This document shows positions 5,781 to 14,700 of a stretch of DNA of 17,082 bases, in pieces. Every line of letters starts with the position of its first letter. The stretch's first letter is position 1. A program made the translations under genes and the position numbers. The notes under the pieces are model-generated. The model was not told the DNA's origin and did not search any database. It saw only the letters and a program-made list of their open reading frames with translations. The stretch is from Firmicutes bacterium UBA5010 (GTDB lineage Bacteria; Bacillota; Clostridia; Tissierellales; Sedimentibacteraceae). Location: contig DGYI01000005.1 in the NCBI GenBank assembly GCA_002396645.1, positions 8,539 to 25,620 of the forward strand, in the 5' to 3' direction.

Positions 5781-6776
5781 CTATATTGCAGTTGTTAGAT
5801 GCATATATTCAGGATAGCTCTTAATTGACAATACATATTGCTTATCACAATTAACTAATTTAACTAAAAATTTAAATACTTTTTTTACTTCATTACATAA
5901 CAGTAATTTTTTATTAGATTTTATCATGTTTAAAAATACGCAAATCCAAAGCTTATAATCATCATGTGTGCAGTAGTGCAGATATGATCTGCTGCCTATA
6001 TTCCACGGTTTAAGACCTGCAAAATGTGTTCCGTAGATAGAATGTAAATCAGGATAACTGTTAAAACTGGCATATTTAATATCGATATTATGCCAAGAGC
6101 CGGATAATTTCATCGTCAAATACTGCATTTCAGGCCATGCAAACTTCTCTATAATTTTAATAATATTTTTATCATTCAAATCGTCAATTATATCTTGGTA
6201 TTTTATCGTTTCATAATTTAAAACATATATACAAGCATTTACACCTAAGTTATCTTTATCGTATCTGACTTTATCGGTAATTTCCTTTGGAATAGCTGTC
6301 ATATGAGGGATATCACTATATACATCATGCCATATCCATTTATCCTTGTAATCTGATTGCTCAGATTTTCCAATTACATTCTCCTTACATTCATTCAATA
6401 TTCCGCTTGGAACCGGAACATATAATAAATCTTTATAATTGCGAAGCGGCAATAAATCAGCATCACAAATGATTATTCTATCATAATACATTTTCTTTTT
6501 CTCAAGAACTTTTAGAATTGAAAACCTTGCAAACAGATAGTTTCTGTCTTGACGCTGATGCTTGTTGTCATTGTTTACAAATAGCTGGTCAACTATAAAC
6601 ACAAAGTCGTACAATTGTCTGAATGCAAATATGCAATCCTCGGATACTTCCTTAGTCGCAATACATAATAAATCTGCATTAATCTTTTGTTTTCTGATAG
6701 AGTATGCAAAAGTCAAAATTCCGGGAGTATAGCTGTCATTTTTCATTATAAAGGTACAAAAAGCATTCTTTCTCAT
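5781..6776 (-). CDS. Glycosyltransferase family 8 (glycogenin-like)
   Basis: This 331-residue protein opens with a nucleotide-sugar-binding strand (AFCTFIMKNDSYTPGILTFAYSIRK). It has the metal-binding DxD motif at Asp105-Ala-Asp107 (RIIICDADLLPL) and the GT8 C-terminal HFxGxKPW signature at 251-258 (THFAGLKPWN). GT8 enzymes transfer glucose, galactose or related sugars from nucleotide donors with retention. The acceptor cannot be told from sequence. There is no signal peptide or membrane anchor, so it acts in the cytoplasm. The start follows a strong GGGAGGGG ribosome site (complement of 6783-6790). It stands alone, without other polysaccharide genes. Glycosylation of a surface or collagen-like protein is possible but unsupported by position. 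Confidence 0.85.
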   Translation of the reverse strand: MRKNAFCTFIMKNDSYTPGILTFAYSIRKQKINADLLCIATKEVSEDCIFAFRQLYDFVFIVDQLFVNNDNKHQRQDRNYLFARFSILKVLEKKKMYYDRIIICDADLLPLRNYKDLLYVPVPSGILNECKENVIGKSEQSDYKDKWIWHDVYSDIPHMTAIPKEITDKVRYDKDNLGVNACIYVLNYETIKYQDIIDDLNDKNIIKIIEKFAWPEMQYLTMKLSGSWHNIDIKYASFNSYPDLHSIYGTHFAGLKPWNIGSRSYLHYCTHDDYKLWICVFLNMIKSNKKLLLCNEVKKVFKFLVKLVNCDKQYVLSIKSYPEYMHLTTAI

Positions 6777-6849
6777 TTTAACCCCTCCCTACTTAAATAT
6801 AATGATGAATAACTTAAATCTTTGAAATTACAATATAATTACATAACAA

Positions 6850-6879
6850 ATTATATCTTGACAAATCTTGATTTAACAA
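6850..6879 (-). promoter_or_regulatory. Possible promoter of the GT8 gene
   Basis: On the minus strand TTGTTA (complement of 6874-6879) is followed 18 bases later by TATAAT (complement of 6850-6855). The region also holds the inverted repeat TATCTTG (6854-6860) / CAAGATA (6877-6883). The rest of the interval 6777-6960 is AT-rich with nothing else I can assign. Confidence 0.35.
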
Positions 6880-6960
6880 GATAAAGAATAGCTCTAACTT
6901 GATTTTTACACAAAAATAAGCTGTTGCTTGAATTAATTTTAAAAAATTTATAAAAAACTA

Positions 6961-6989
6961 TTGACAAACGAAATTAAATTGCGTACAAT
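6961..6989 (+). promoter_or_regulatory. Promoter of the gpx-ohrR-pirin operon
   Basis: Perfect TTGACA (6961-6966), a 17-base spacer, then TACAAT (6984-6989), one base from the -10 consensus. The -10 box lies inside the left arm of the operator below, so repressor binding would block the polymerase. Confidence 0.85.
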
Positions 6990-7017
6990 TAAATTATAAA
7001 AATTGTACGCAATTTAA
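6974..7017. promoter_or_regulatory. OhrR operator: perfect 17-bp inverted repeat
   Basis: TTAAATTGCGTACAATT (6974-6990) is repeated in reverse complement as AATTGTACGCAATTTAA (7001-7017), with 10 AT bases between. Its inner core TACAATT...AATTGTA resembles the OhrR operator core of Bacillus subtilis as I remember it. It covers the -10 box and transcription start of an operon that encodes OhrR. Confidence 0.85.
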
Positions 7018-7087
7018 TAGTATAAAATACAAAATAAAATTAATAATATTAAAATAAAATTAAAAAACAGAAAGGTAAGGTATAAAT

Positions 7088-7636
7088 ATGAAAAAGTTAT
7101 ATGATTTTGAAGTTTTAGGAATGGACGGTAAAAAGGTATCTTTAGAAAACTATAAAGGAAAAGTTATGTTAATTGTTAATTCGGCAACTAAATGCGGATT
7201 CACACCTCAGTATGATGATTTAGAGAAATTATATGAAAAATATAATGAAGAAGGCTTTGTTGTTTTAGATTTTCCATGCAATCAGTTTAATGAGCAAGCA
7301 CCGGGAAGCAATGAAGAGATTGTGAGCTTCTGCCAGATGAATTTCGGTGTATCATATCCTATGTTTTCAAAAATAGATGTAAACGGAGAAAATGAAGATC
7401 CGCTATATACTTTCCTTAAGAAAGAGCAGCCATTTGTAAGATTAAATCCTGAACATCCGTCAACAACAAGACTTGAGAGCATAATAGAAGAAAAAGATCC
7501 TGATTTCAGAAACAACTCGAATATAAAATGGAATTTTACAAAATTCTTAGTTGACAGAGAAGGCAATGTAATAAGAAGATTTGAGCCTACTCATGATATG
7601 AAAGATGTAGAGGAAAAAATAAAAGAATTATTGTAA
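7088..7636 (+). CDS. gpx: Glutathione peroxidase-family thiol peroxidase (Cys type)
   Basis: This 182-residue thioredoxin-fold protein has the GPx motifs in order: NSATKCGFTPQY with peroxidatic Cys36, DFPCNQF with Gln66, FCQMNFGVSYPMFSKIDVNG with Cys82, and IKWNFTKFLVDREG with Trp148-Asn149. Cys36, Gln66, Trp148 and Asn149 match the catalytic tetrad. The catalytic residue is Cys (TGC), not selenocysteine. Bacterial Cys-GPx usually take electrons from thioredoxin and reduce lipid or organic hydroperoxides in the cytoplasm. Cys64 and Cys82 are candidate resolving cysteines. Residues 112-144 form an insertion that I associate with many clostridial members. As first gene of the operon it is the likely effector of the OhrR response. 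The ribosome site is AAGGTAAGG (7072-7080). Confidence 0.93.
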   Translation: MKKLYDFEVLGMDGKKVSLENYKGKVMLIVNSATKCGFTPQYDDLEKLYEKYNEEGFVVLDFPCNQFNEQAPGSNEEIVSFCQMNFGVSYPMFSKIDVNGENEDPLYTFLKKEQPFVRLNPEHPSTTRLESIIEEKDPDFRNNSNIKWNFTKFLVDREGNVIRRFEPTHDMKDVEEKIKELL

Positions 7637-7680
7637 AGAAAAAATCTGATTTTGTGTAATTTATGGGGAGTGACAGCAGA

Positions 7681-8124
7681 ATGAAAGAAAAAGGCAAATA
7701 TGATGCTTTAAAATTGGAGAATCAATTATGCTTTCCGCTATATGCCTGTTCGAAAGAAATAGTGAGACAATATAAGCCTATTTTAGATAAATTTGATTTA
7801 ACATATACACAGTATATAACAATGATGGTTATGTGGGATAAGAAGGAGCTCAATGTTAAAGAGCTGGGCGAATATATAAGCTTAGATTCGGGGACATTGA
7901 CACCTGTACTTAAAAAGCTTGAATCCAAAGGTTATATACAAAGAAATCGTTCAAAAGATGATGAAAGAAATCTTATAGTTATTCTGACAAAGCTCGGGGA
8001 AGACTTAAGAGATGAAGCCTTGGATATACCGGTGAAAATGGGACAATGCGTAAATTTGAATGAAGATGAAGCAAATACCCTGTATCGCCTTTTATACAAG
8101 GTACTGGATAACTTAAAACGATAA
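7681..8124 (+). CDS. ohrR: OhrR, MarR-family organic-hydroperoxide sensor and repressor
   Basis: This 147-residue protein, the same length as B. subtilis OhrR, shares with it LENQLCFPLYA near the N-terminus, QYKPILDKFDLTYTQY, LDSGTLTPVLKKLE and a basic wing (RSKDDERN). Cys17 lies at the place of the conserved redox-sensing cysteine (Cys15 in B. subtilis). Oxidation of that cysteine by organic peroxides releases the protein from DNA. Tyr21, Tyr32-type tyrosines around it also fit. A second cysteine, Cys23, is nearby. An upstream ATG at 7663 is in frame, but GGGGAG (7665-7670) is better placed as the ribosome site for ATG 7681, giving the family length. The gene sits between gpx and pirin, and the operator upstream of gpx is the expected target. 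Confidence 0.93.
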   Translation: MKEKGKYDALKLENQLCFPLYACSKEIVRQYKPILDKFDLTYTQYITMMVMWDKKELNVKELGEYISLDSGTLTPVLKKLESKGYIQRNRSKDDERNLIVILTKLGEDLRDEALDIPVKMGQCVNLNEDEANTLYRLLYKVLDNLKR

Positions 8125-8145
8125 TTAACAGTAATGGAGGTAACT

Positions 8146-9021
8146 ATGAAACAAAGAGAAATAGAAATGTCTATGCGAGTTGACCGCACACATTGGGTCG
8201 GAGACGGATTTTATGTAAGAAATTATTTTCCGTCCGGCAAAAACTTACTTGAAAGATTTTCGCCGTTCATTTTAATGGATTATAACGCACCGACTGAATT
8301 TGCACCTAGTGAAACTCCAAAAGGAATAGGACCTCATCCTCACAGAGGATTTGAAACTGTTACCTTTGCATTGGAAGGAGCAGTAGAACATCATGATAAT
8401 GTGGGAAATCACGGTATAATTTATCAGGGAGATGTCCAATGGATGACGGCAGGAGCGGGAATAATGCATAAGGAGTATCATGAAAAAGAATTCAGTAAAA
8501 CCGGAGGAATTTTTCACCTTATACAGCTGTGGGTTAATTTGCCTAAAAAAGATAAAATGACTCAGCCGGCTTATCAAGCGATAGAAAATAAGGACATGGG
8601 AAAACTGCTGCTTGAAAACGAGCAGGGAAGCATTACTGTTGTTGCGGGAGAATTTGACGGTGTTAAAGGACCTGCCAGATCGCATACTCCTATGAATATT
8701 TACTTTGCAGAACTGAATAAAAACGCAAGAATAACTTTGAATGAGCCAAAAAATTATAACTTCGGAATGCTGATATTAAACGGAACAATTAGTATAAACG
8801 GTGAAGAGCACAATGATAAAGATTTTATTCTTTTCAAAAATGAAGAAGGTCAGGTTAATATAGAAGCAATCTCTGAAAAGTCAAAGATATTTGTTTTAAG
8901 CGGAGAGCCGATTAATGAGCCTGTTGCCGCAGGCGGACCTTTCGTAATGAACACTAAAGAAGAATTAAGGCAGGCAAATGAAGATTTTTATAACGGCAAG
9001 TTCGGAACACATGAATTTTGA
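8146..9021 (+). CDS. Pirin family protein (bicupin)
   Basis: The 291-residue protein has two cupin halves. The first carries the metal site: His64 and His66 in GPHPHRGFETVTF, then His108 and Glu110 in AGAGIMHKEYHE. The second half (about 170-260) ends in the pirin-typical GEPINEPVAAGGPFVMNTKEEL. Pirins bind Fe2+ or another metal; some have quercetin 2,3-dioxygenase activity, others act in regulation or redox sensing. An in-frame ATG at 8134 exists, but it contains the GGAGG (8136-8140) that serves ATG 8146, so 8146 is the better start. It follows ohrR by 21 bases, so it is probably peroxide-induced with gpx. The substrate is unknown. Confidence 0.93.
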   Translation: MKQREIEMSMRVDRTHWVGDGFYVRNYFPSGKNLLERFSPFILMDYNAPTEFAPSETPKGIGPHPHRGFETVTFALEGAVEHHDNVGNHGIIYQGDVQWMTAGAGIMHKEYHEKEFSKTGGIFHLIQLWVNLPKKDKMTQPAYQAIENKDMGKLLLENEQGSITVVAGEFDGVKGPARSHTPMNIYFAELNKNARITLNEPKNYNFGMLILNGTISINGEEHNDKDFILFKNEEGQVNIEAISEKSKIFVLSGEPINEPVAAGGPFVMNTKEELRQANEDFYNGKFGTHEF

Positions 9022-9038
9022 TTGAAATATATAAAAAT

Positions 9039-9082
9039 AAATTCAAAAAACCTATATATCAGTTTATAGGTTTTTTGAATTT
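9039..9082. terminator. Strong hairpin terminator, probably bidirectional
   Basis: AAATTCAAAAAACCTATA (9039-9056) pairs perfectly over 18 bases with its reverse complement (9065-9082) across an 8-base loop. The arm carries six T, and A/T-rich tracts flank both sides. It ends the pirin operon and is placed to stop the converging DUF11-like gene as well. Confidence 0.88.
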
Positions 9083-9237
9083 AAAAATATATTTTTGTTA
9101 GTGAGTAGTTACTTGGAATTACTGTATTATCAAGCGTAATATAAGATCTGCTCACAACAGGAGAAGAGAAGATTTTGTTTCTGTAGCAATTAAAATTAAA
9201 GTTACATCTATATCGTATATAATAATATTTAAAGTAA

Positions 9238-9618
9238 TTAAATGTCTCCTCCGACAACCTCAACCTGAAACCCAATCACAGCAGTACCAAGAGCTGCAAT
9301 TGACGGAACAGTATAAGTTAAAGTGTTGCCTGTCAAATCAGGGGTTGCAGCCGAGCTGTTTACTGTGAAAGAGTCTTCAACATATATAGTGCCGGCCGGT
9401 AATATATCAGTAAAAGGCAGATCGATTATTTCAGTCAAACCTACATTTGTTACAGTCACGGTATAAGTCAATGCTTCTCCCAAGCTTGCAGTTAGTTTGT
9501 CTACAACTTTTAAAACAGTAGGAGCTAACAAAAGCAAAGTTTCTACACTATTACTGTTAACGGGCGCTCCATCAAATGTTACACTCGCAGTATTCTCAAT
9601 TCTATTTATAATAGCCAT
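9238..9618 (-). CDS. Single-domain DUF11-like surface protein
   Basis: This 126-residue protein begins with an immunoglobulin-like lead (MAIINRIENTASVTFDGAPV). From about residue 33 it carries the conserved-repeat signature VLKVVDKLTASLGEALTYTV, TVTNVG, LPFTDILPAGTIYVEDSFTVN, NTLTYTVPSIAALGTAVIGF and QVEVVGGDI. This is a DUF11 (B_ant_repeat) domain, usually found in long repeated surface proteins. It has no signal peptide, membrane anchor or LPXTG. Similar short, signal-less proteins are common in spore-formers and may be spore-coat or exosporium constituents; that is inference. The start has GGAGG 7 bases upstream. The stretch 9083-9237 downstream contains no gene I can support, though it may hold decayed sequence. 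Confidence 0.82.
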   Translation of the reverse strand: MAIINRIENTASVTFDGAPVNSNSVETLLLLAPTVLKVVDKLTASLGEALTYTVTVTNVGLTEIIDLPFTDILPAGTIYVEDSFTVNSSAATPDLTGNTLTYTVPSIAALGTAVIGFQVEVVGGDI

Positions 9619-9651
9619 TCTTAATCCTCCGCATAATTTTTTAGGACATTG

Positions 9652-9668
9652 CCTATTTATAGGATATG
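9652..9668 (-). promoter_or_regulatory. Weak sporulation-type -10 element and palindrome before the DUF11 gene
   Basis: On the minus strand CATATCCTA (complement of 9660-9668) matches the sigma-K -10 pattern CATANNNTA, about 40 bases before the start codon. It overlaps the palindrome CCTATTTATAGG (9652-9663). No clear -35 AC was found at the right distance, so this is a weak call. Confidence 0.25.
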
Positions 9669-9719
9669 CCCAAGATATAAAATGGACACAGATATTTTAT
9701 ACAAATGGAACTAAATGTA

Positions 9720-9747
9720 ACGATAATCGTCTTAATAGCTAATTAAG
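9720..9747. promoter_or_regulatory. Adjacent palindromes upstream of the beta-propeller gene
   Basis: ACGATAATCGT (9720-9730) is a perfect 11-base palindrome. It is followed immediately by CTTAAT (9731-9736) ... ATTAAG (9742-9747). They lie 30-55 bases before the start codon and could be operator half-sites; no matching regulator is identified. The remaining interval 9619-9719 shows no other gene. Confidence 0.35.
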
Positions 9748-9775
9748 AAAATTTTCTCAGTAAAAGGAGGTTTTT

Positions 9776-11686
9776 ATGAGCAATAAATTTAAAATCTTAA
9801 AAAAAGTTATGAGTCTTACAATTGTAGCTTTGTTCGGTGTACTGATTTTTTGCCAGGGAAGTACAATCGATATTCAAGCGGCAGAAAAAAATAAAAATGA
9901 AAACAACATCAGCTTGATTAAACCGACCAAGTTTAAAAACTTTAAAGATTATGTCAGCTATCTGAAACAGCTTGACTTAGGAAGAAATAATCCAAATATA
10001 AATGATACAATTTCAAAAGATGATTCTGTATCATGGGAAAACTCATCTCCCGAAATGCCGTCAAATAATGACCACGGAACTACAAATACTCAGGTGGCGG
10101 GTGTAGATGAGGCAGATATAATAAAAAATGACGGTAAATTTATTTACATATTAAACAAAAATAACAATAAGATCAAGATTATCAATGCATTGCAGGCTGC
10201 AAACATGAAGCTTGCAGGAGAAATAAGCTTACAGGCATCAGATGATAAAAACTATAGAAATTACAGTGATATGTATTTGAAGGACAATAAGTTGGTAGTG
10301 ATTTACACATTAAATGTCAACCAAGGCAGAATAGGAATCATGCCGATTGAGGCTTATGATACTAAAATCGCGCCTGATTACATATCCGGTAAGAGCTTTA
10401 TCGGCGCTGAAATTTATGATATTTCGGATAAGTCAAGTCCAAAGCTTGAAAGAACCGTTATGAATGAGGGAAATCTTGCGGGAAGCAGAATGATAGGAGA
10501 TACACTTTACCTGATATCCAACAAATATTTAAATCTATACATGCCTATGGACACTGATCCGTATACAAAAGAAAACCTATTGATTTCGTATTCGGACAGC
10601 AAAATAAGCAGTGAAATTAAATATGCTCCTGTAGAAGATATGTATTGTGTTTTAGACAGAAATAACCCGTACAATATGCAGAATATCAGTATAGTTTCGG
10701 CACTTAACGTAAATAAAAATGATGAGATGAAAATTACCAGCTTCACAGGTACCGGATATAACATATATATGTCACTGAGCAACATCTATATTTTCGGTCA
10801 GTCATGGGATAATAATACAAGTTATACAGATATATATAAATATAATGTGAATGGCACAGATGTTAAATTTACAGCTGTAAATAAAGCACCGGGAAGCCTT
10901 TTAAATCAATTCAGCGCGGATGAATATAAAGGGCATTTGAGAATTGCCACTACAGAATGGAACAACGGCAACAATATATTTATATTTGATGAAAATTTAC
11001 AAAAGACAGGTGAAATTTTAGGCTTAGCTAAGGGAGAGCAGATTAAATCATGCAGATTTATGCAAGACAAAGGATATGTAGTAACATATAAAAATATTGA
11101 CCCTTTGTTTGCGCTTGATCTTTCCAATCCTAAAAATCCTAGAGTGACAGGAGAACTTAAAATACCGGGATTCTCTTCTTATCTGCATCCAATATCAGAA
11201 AATCTGATAGTAGGTATAGGAGAAAATACGACACCGCTGTATTGGCGTGATGAGAATGGAAAAGAAATAGAAGCGGGAGTAAAGCAGATAGGAATTAAAG
11301 CATCTTTATTTGATGTATCAAATGAAAATAAGCCTGTTGAGATTAAATCAATCAGCATCGGAGGTCCGGGAAGCTATACCGATATAGGCTATGATCACAA
11401 GTCGTTTGTGTTTATAAAGGATAAAGATTTGATAGCTATAAGAGGAACTTTTTCTCCGAAACCTGCAAACGGAGTAGAATCTCATGAGTATAAATCTCAG
11501 GCTATATTAATGTCAGTTAAGAACAATTCTATAGAAATAGAAAAAATATTTGACGGAAATTTATCATATGAAACAGGCAACAGAGTCACATATATAGGAG
11601 ATGTTTTATATCATTTTACAGGAAATGAAATAGTAGCATACAGACTTAATGATTACTTGAAGCTTGGTTCAATTCAGTATAATTAG
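9776..11686 (+). CDS. Secreted beta-propeller domain protein
   Basis: This 636-residue protein opens with a signal peptide (basic MSNKFKILKKVM, hydrophobic core LTIVALFGVLIF, likely cut after the IQAAE region near residue 36). From about residue 105 it has the family hallmark TNTQVAGVDEADIIKNDGKF followed by repeated beta-strand blades ending near 630, the Beta_propel (PF09826-type) architecture. The blades contain DIS/DVS turns such as AEIYDISDKSSPKL, FALDLSNPKNPR and ASLFDVSNENKPVEI. No catalytic residues or wall-anchoring motif are visible; Cys26, if lipidated, lacks a good lipobox. The function of the family is not established; it may bind ligands or proteins outside the membrane. AAGGAGG (9764-9770) precedes the ATG by 5 bases. 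Confidence 0.88.
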   Translation: MSNKFKILKKVMSLTIVALFGVLIFCQGSTIDIQAAEKNKNENNISLIKPTKFKNFKDYVSYLKQLDLGRNNPNINDTISKDDSVSWENSSPEMPSNNDHGTTNTQVAGVDEADIIKNDGKFIYILNKNNNKIKIINALQAANMKLAGEISLQASDDKNYRNYSDMYLKDNKLVVIYTLNVNQGRIGIMPIEAYDTKIAPDYISGKSFIGAEIYDISDKSSPKLERTVMNEGNLAGSRMIGDTLYLISNKYLNLYMPMDTDPYTKENLLISYSDSKISSEIKYAPVEDMYCVLDRNNPYNMQNISIVSALNVNKNDEMKITSFTGTGYNIYMSLSNIYIFGQSWDNNTSYTDIYKYNVNGTDVKFTAVNKAPGSLLNQFSADEYKGHLRIATTEWNNGNNIFIFDENLQKTGEILGLAKGEQIKSCRFMQDKGYVVTYKNIDPLFALDLSNPKNPRVTGELKIPGFSSYLHPISENLIVGIGENTTPLYWRDENGKEIEAGVKQIGIKASLFDVSNENKPVEIKSISIGGPGSYTDIGYDHKSFVFIKDKDLIAIRGTFSPKPANGVESHEYKSQAILMSVKNNSIEIEKIFDGNLSYETGNRVTYIGDVLYHFTGNEIVAYRLNDYLKLGSIQYN

Positions 11687-11704
11687 GATTCCCTCTTTCC
11701 TTTA

Positions 11705-11750
11705 AAAAGGCTGCGGCAAGGATAAAAATTGCTGCAGCCTTTTAAGCTTT
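11705..11750. terminator. Terminator between convergent beta-propeller and cyanophycinase genes
   Basis: AAAAGGCTGCGGCAA (11705-11719) pairs with TTGCTGCAGCCTTTT (11729-11743), 15 pairs with one G-T wobble, across a 9-base loop. T-rich sequence follows on the plus strand. A further near-palindrome AAGCTTTTATTAA / TTAATAAAGCTT (11744-11770) overlaps the end of the minus-strand gene. Confidence 0.8.
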
Positions 11751-11758
11751 TATTAAAC

Positions 11759-14700
11759 TTAATAAAGCTTATTTATTAGTTCAATTAACAGGTTAAAAAT
11801 TCTATATTGTACAGTTGCAGCCTGAGCACGGGTCGCAAGACCTTTAGGGGCAAAATATTCCTGTCCTGTTCCGTTCATAATGCCCATGCTTATAACAGTC
11901 TCAATGCTGTCTGAATATTTTTTATCCGCATCATGTATATCTTTAAAAATTAATTCCTCTTTGCTGATATAGTTTATTAAGGCTGTATTTTTAAGTGCTC
12001 CCGCAATTATTGATGCCATTTCTTCTCTCGTAATTGCAGCCTCAGGGTTAAAATAATCTGCATTAAAATCTTCAAGATAGCCTGCTGACTTAGCCTTAAG
12101 GATTATATCATAATATGCCTTATTTGCAGTAACATCCTTATAGCCTTCTGTAAGTTCTGAAATATTATCTACAGGGAATATATTAACAATCATTCTTACA
12201 AAATCAGCTTTTGTAATTTTGCTTTCAGGATGGAATATTGAATTTTCCACACCCTTAACAAGCATTTTCGAAGCAGAGGCTTCGATATATTCTTTAGCCC
12301 AGAATCCATCGTTAATATCATTAAATGATACATGATTTTCAGCTGCTGCGTAAACACTGTTTGTATTTGAAATTATTTTTATGTTCCAGCAGCCGTTTTC
12401 GTAGTAAGCACGATGAGGAACCGGAATCAGCTCGGAATTTTTCTCATCAACCTTAAACACTGCATAAAATTCAGGTAATTTTTTTATATTTTCAGGTAAA
12501 ATTATTGTTCGTGCTATATAGCTGTTAAATTGTGTTATCTCGGCTAAATGTTTTTTTGTCTTTCCATCAATTATTTTCAGAGTAAAATCAACCGGACTTC
12601 CTGTGAGCTTATTAAGTCCTATAGCATTATCAATAATGGAGCTTATTTTTTTATCCTTATTGACTTCAATTGATAACTCAATTATTATATCACTTAATTC
12701 AAGTTTGTTTTCCTTAATTAGAGACTCAAATTCCGGAATTATGCTTTCTATATCGGCAGGAAGCGAATAAACACCCAACGGAGTAGTAAACTCAATCACA
12801 TTTCCTTTGCTTTTTATCAGCTCATTTAATTCTTTGCCTGTAACTTCTGCAGCGTACTTATCCTTAATCTCATTTATTGTAATTATCAGATTACCGTCTA
12901 TAATTTCTTTTGATACAGCACCGGTGTTATTATTGCCGCTGCTTATATCTTCAGGATTGCCCGGACTTTCCGAGCGTACAGTCATTTCATCTAATTTGTC
13001 AAAGGTGTCTATGTTCATAATTAGCTGACTTACAGTAAATTCAGTATTTGATTTATAGTAAGCTCTTGTATTGGAATCCTTGTTAAATACTGCTGTAATT
13101 ATATCATTTGCCTTATCTCTTCCATAATTTGATTTGGCGGTGCTTTGTATCAAGTTTTTTATTAAAGCCTCAGGTCCTTCAGTTCTGGAGGAATCATCCC
13201 TGTTTGGGAATATATTTCCCGAAGGAATCTGTTCAATGTTACTTTCTTGCGCTAAAGGCTTCGTTGAGATTACAGCCTTGGTATTAAAGTCATATTTATC
13301 TCCGGATGTCAGATAAGACAGCCTTACGTTTCTTGCCGCAAAAATTGGGGATTGAGGAAATGAAGCACCTGAAATATCGGAAATCATTACACCTGAACTT
13401 CCGTGCACTTCTCCTATTCCATCAATAATTGTAATAGAAGTATTTTCATCTACACCTATACCGATGCCGTTTTCAATTCCTTTGGTCTTATCTATTTGCT
13501 CTGTGATTCCCAGATCCTGCAAATGCTTTAAAGCTACTATAATTCTTCCAAGTCTTCCTCTGATATCAACATGAGAATCAGTAAGTCCGTAATCACTTGC
13601 AAATCCAAAACCCTTCATTATCAAAGGCGTACCGTCGGATACAGCTGTTTTGTACTCGGTAATCTTATTTGTTGTTATTCTGTTCTCAGTTATAGCTGTC
13701 GTACTGTCTCCTCCGTTTAGCATAGGATTGCTTTGACTGTGATCCCCCGCGCTTGAGCCTGATATAACTCCTCCGCTGTGGAATATCTGTCTCATAGCTC
13801 TCATTTGTATAGTGTCCGAACTGTCATCATTCAAATAAGCACGAGAGTTCATTGCCTGATCTCCACCCGGTCCGAACATTCCCGAACATTCTGAATAATG
13901 TTCAACCGTACTGTTTACAACAGCTGTATTTGTATAGCTGTCTGCTGTAATTTCAGCTATTACAGGCTCCATACCTCTCAGAGCAAAGCCATAGGCTGCC
14001 TGAACAACCGCATTGTTGTAGAAATAATCAAAGCTGCTGTCATATGATTCATCAGAGCTTGATGATATTGCAATCTTAGGAGTTTTTCCTCCCGATTGAT
14101 TTCTGATGTTGTCAAGTATTGAAGCAGTGCCTTCATCCATGTAAACATAGTCTTTTATGGCAACAAATCCTCCGCCTATAACTATAGATTTAGGTCTGCT
14201 GTCCACGATATTGCCTGAATAGTCTTTTATTTTATCCGTATATTTTATAGTAAAGTAATCCGTATCTCCGACACTTATGTCTTCATTAAAAGATATTGTC
14301 ATTTGACTGCGTCCGTTTCCGTCTCTTAAATTCCATGACAATGAAGCGGCTTTTGAAGTAATATCCTGCGTATCTCCGTTTTCTTCTATCAATGTGATAT
14401 TGCTTATTGCTTCCGATGGTACTGCGGTTTGGCTTGAAGCAGGAATTAATTCGTTAAACACAACCTGCAAGCTGTTTACATTTCCCGAAACAGGAATGAT
14501 TTTTCCTACAGGTCTGTAAGTATCCGCAACGGAGGGCTCTGTTGTCATCACAACATCTTTTATTGATTCAAGCTCGTCTGCTATTTTTATATCATTAAAT
14601 TTAAGGCTTAAAATATCTCCTTCCTTCACATCTGTATCCTTAAATGTCACCTTGGCAACCTGCTTTGTTATCCATTCCACCTTGCCTTCGCTTATATCAA

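Noticed and set aside
6854..6883. TTGACA at 6858 plus TATCTTG/CAAGATA repeat as a second plus-strand promoter for gpx
   Set aside because: The best -10 at the right distance (GATAAA) is poor, and the promoter at 6961 is much stronger and better placed.
7183..7203. Glutathione peroxidase as a selenoprotein
   Set aside because: The catalytic codon is TGC (Cys36), with no in-frame TGA.
8272..8685. 137-codon frame antisense to pirin
   Set aside because: It is a shadow of a clearly coding pirin gene, with no start context or family resemblance.
9081..9275. 64-codon minus-strand reading frame
   Set aside because: It overlaps the end of the DUF11 gene in another frame and the terminator, and has no ribosome site; only its tail was kept as a low-interest note.
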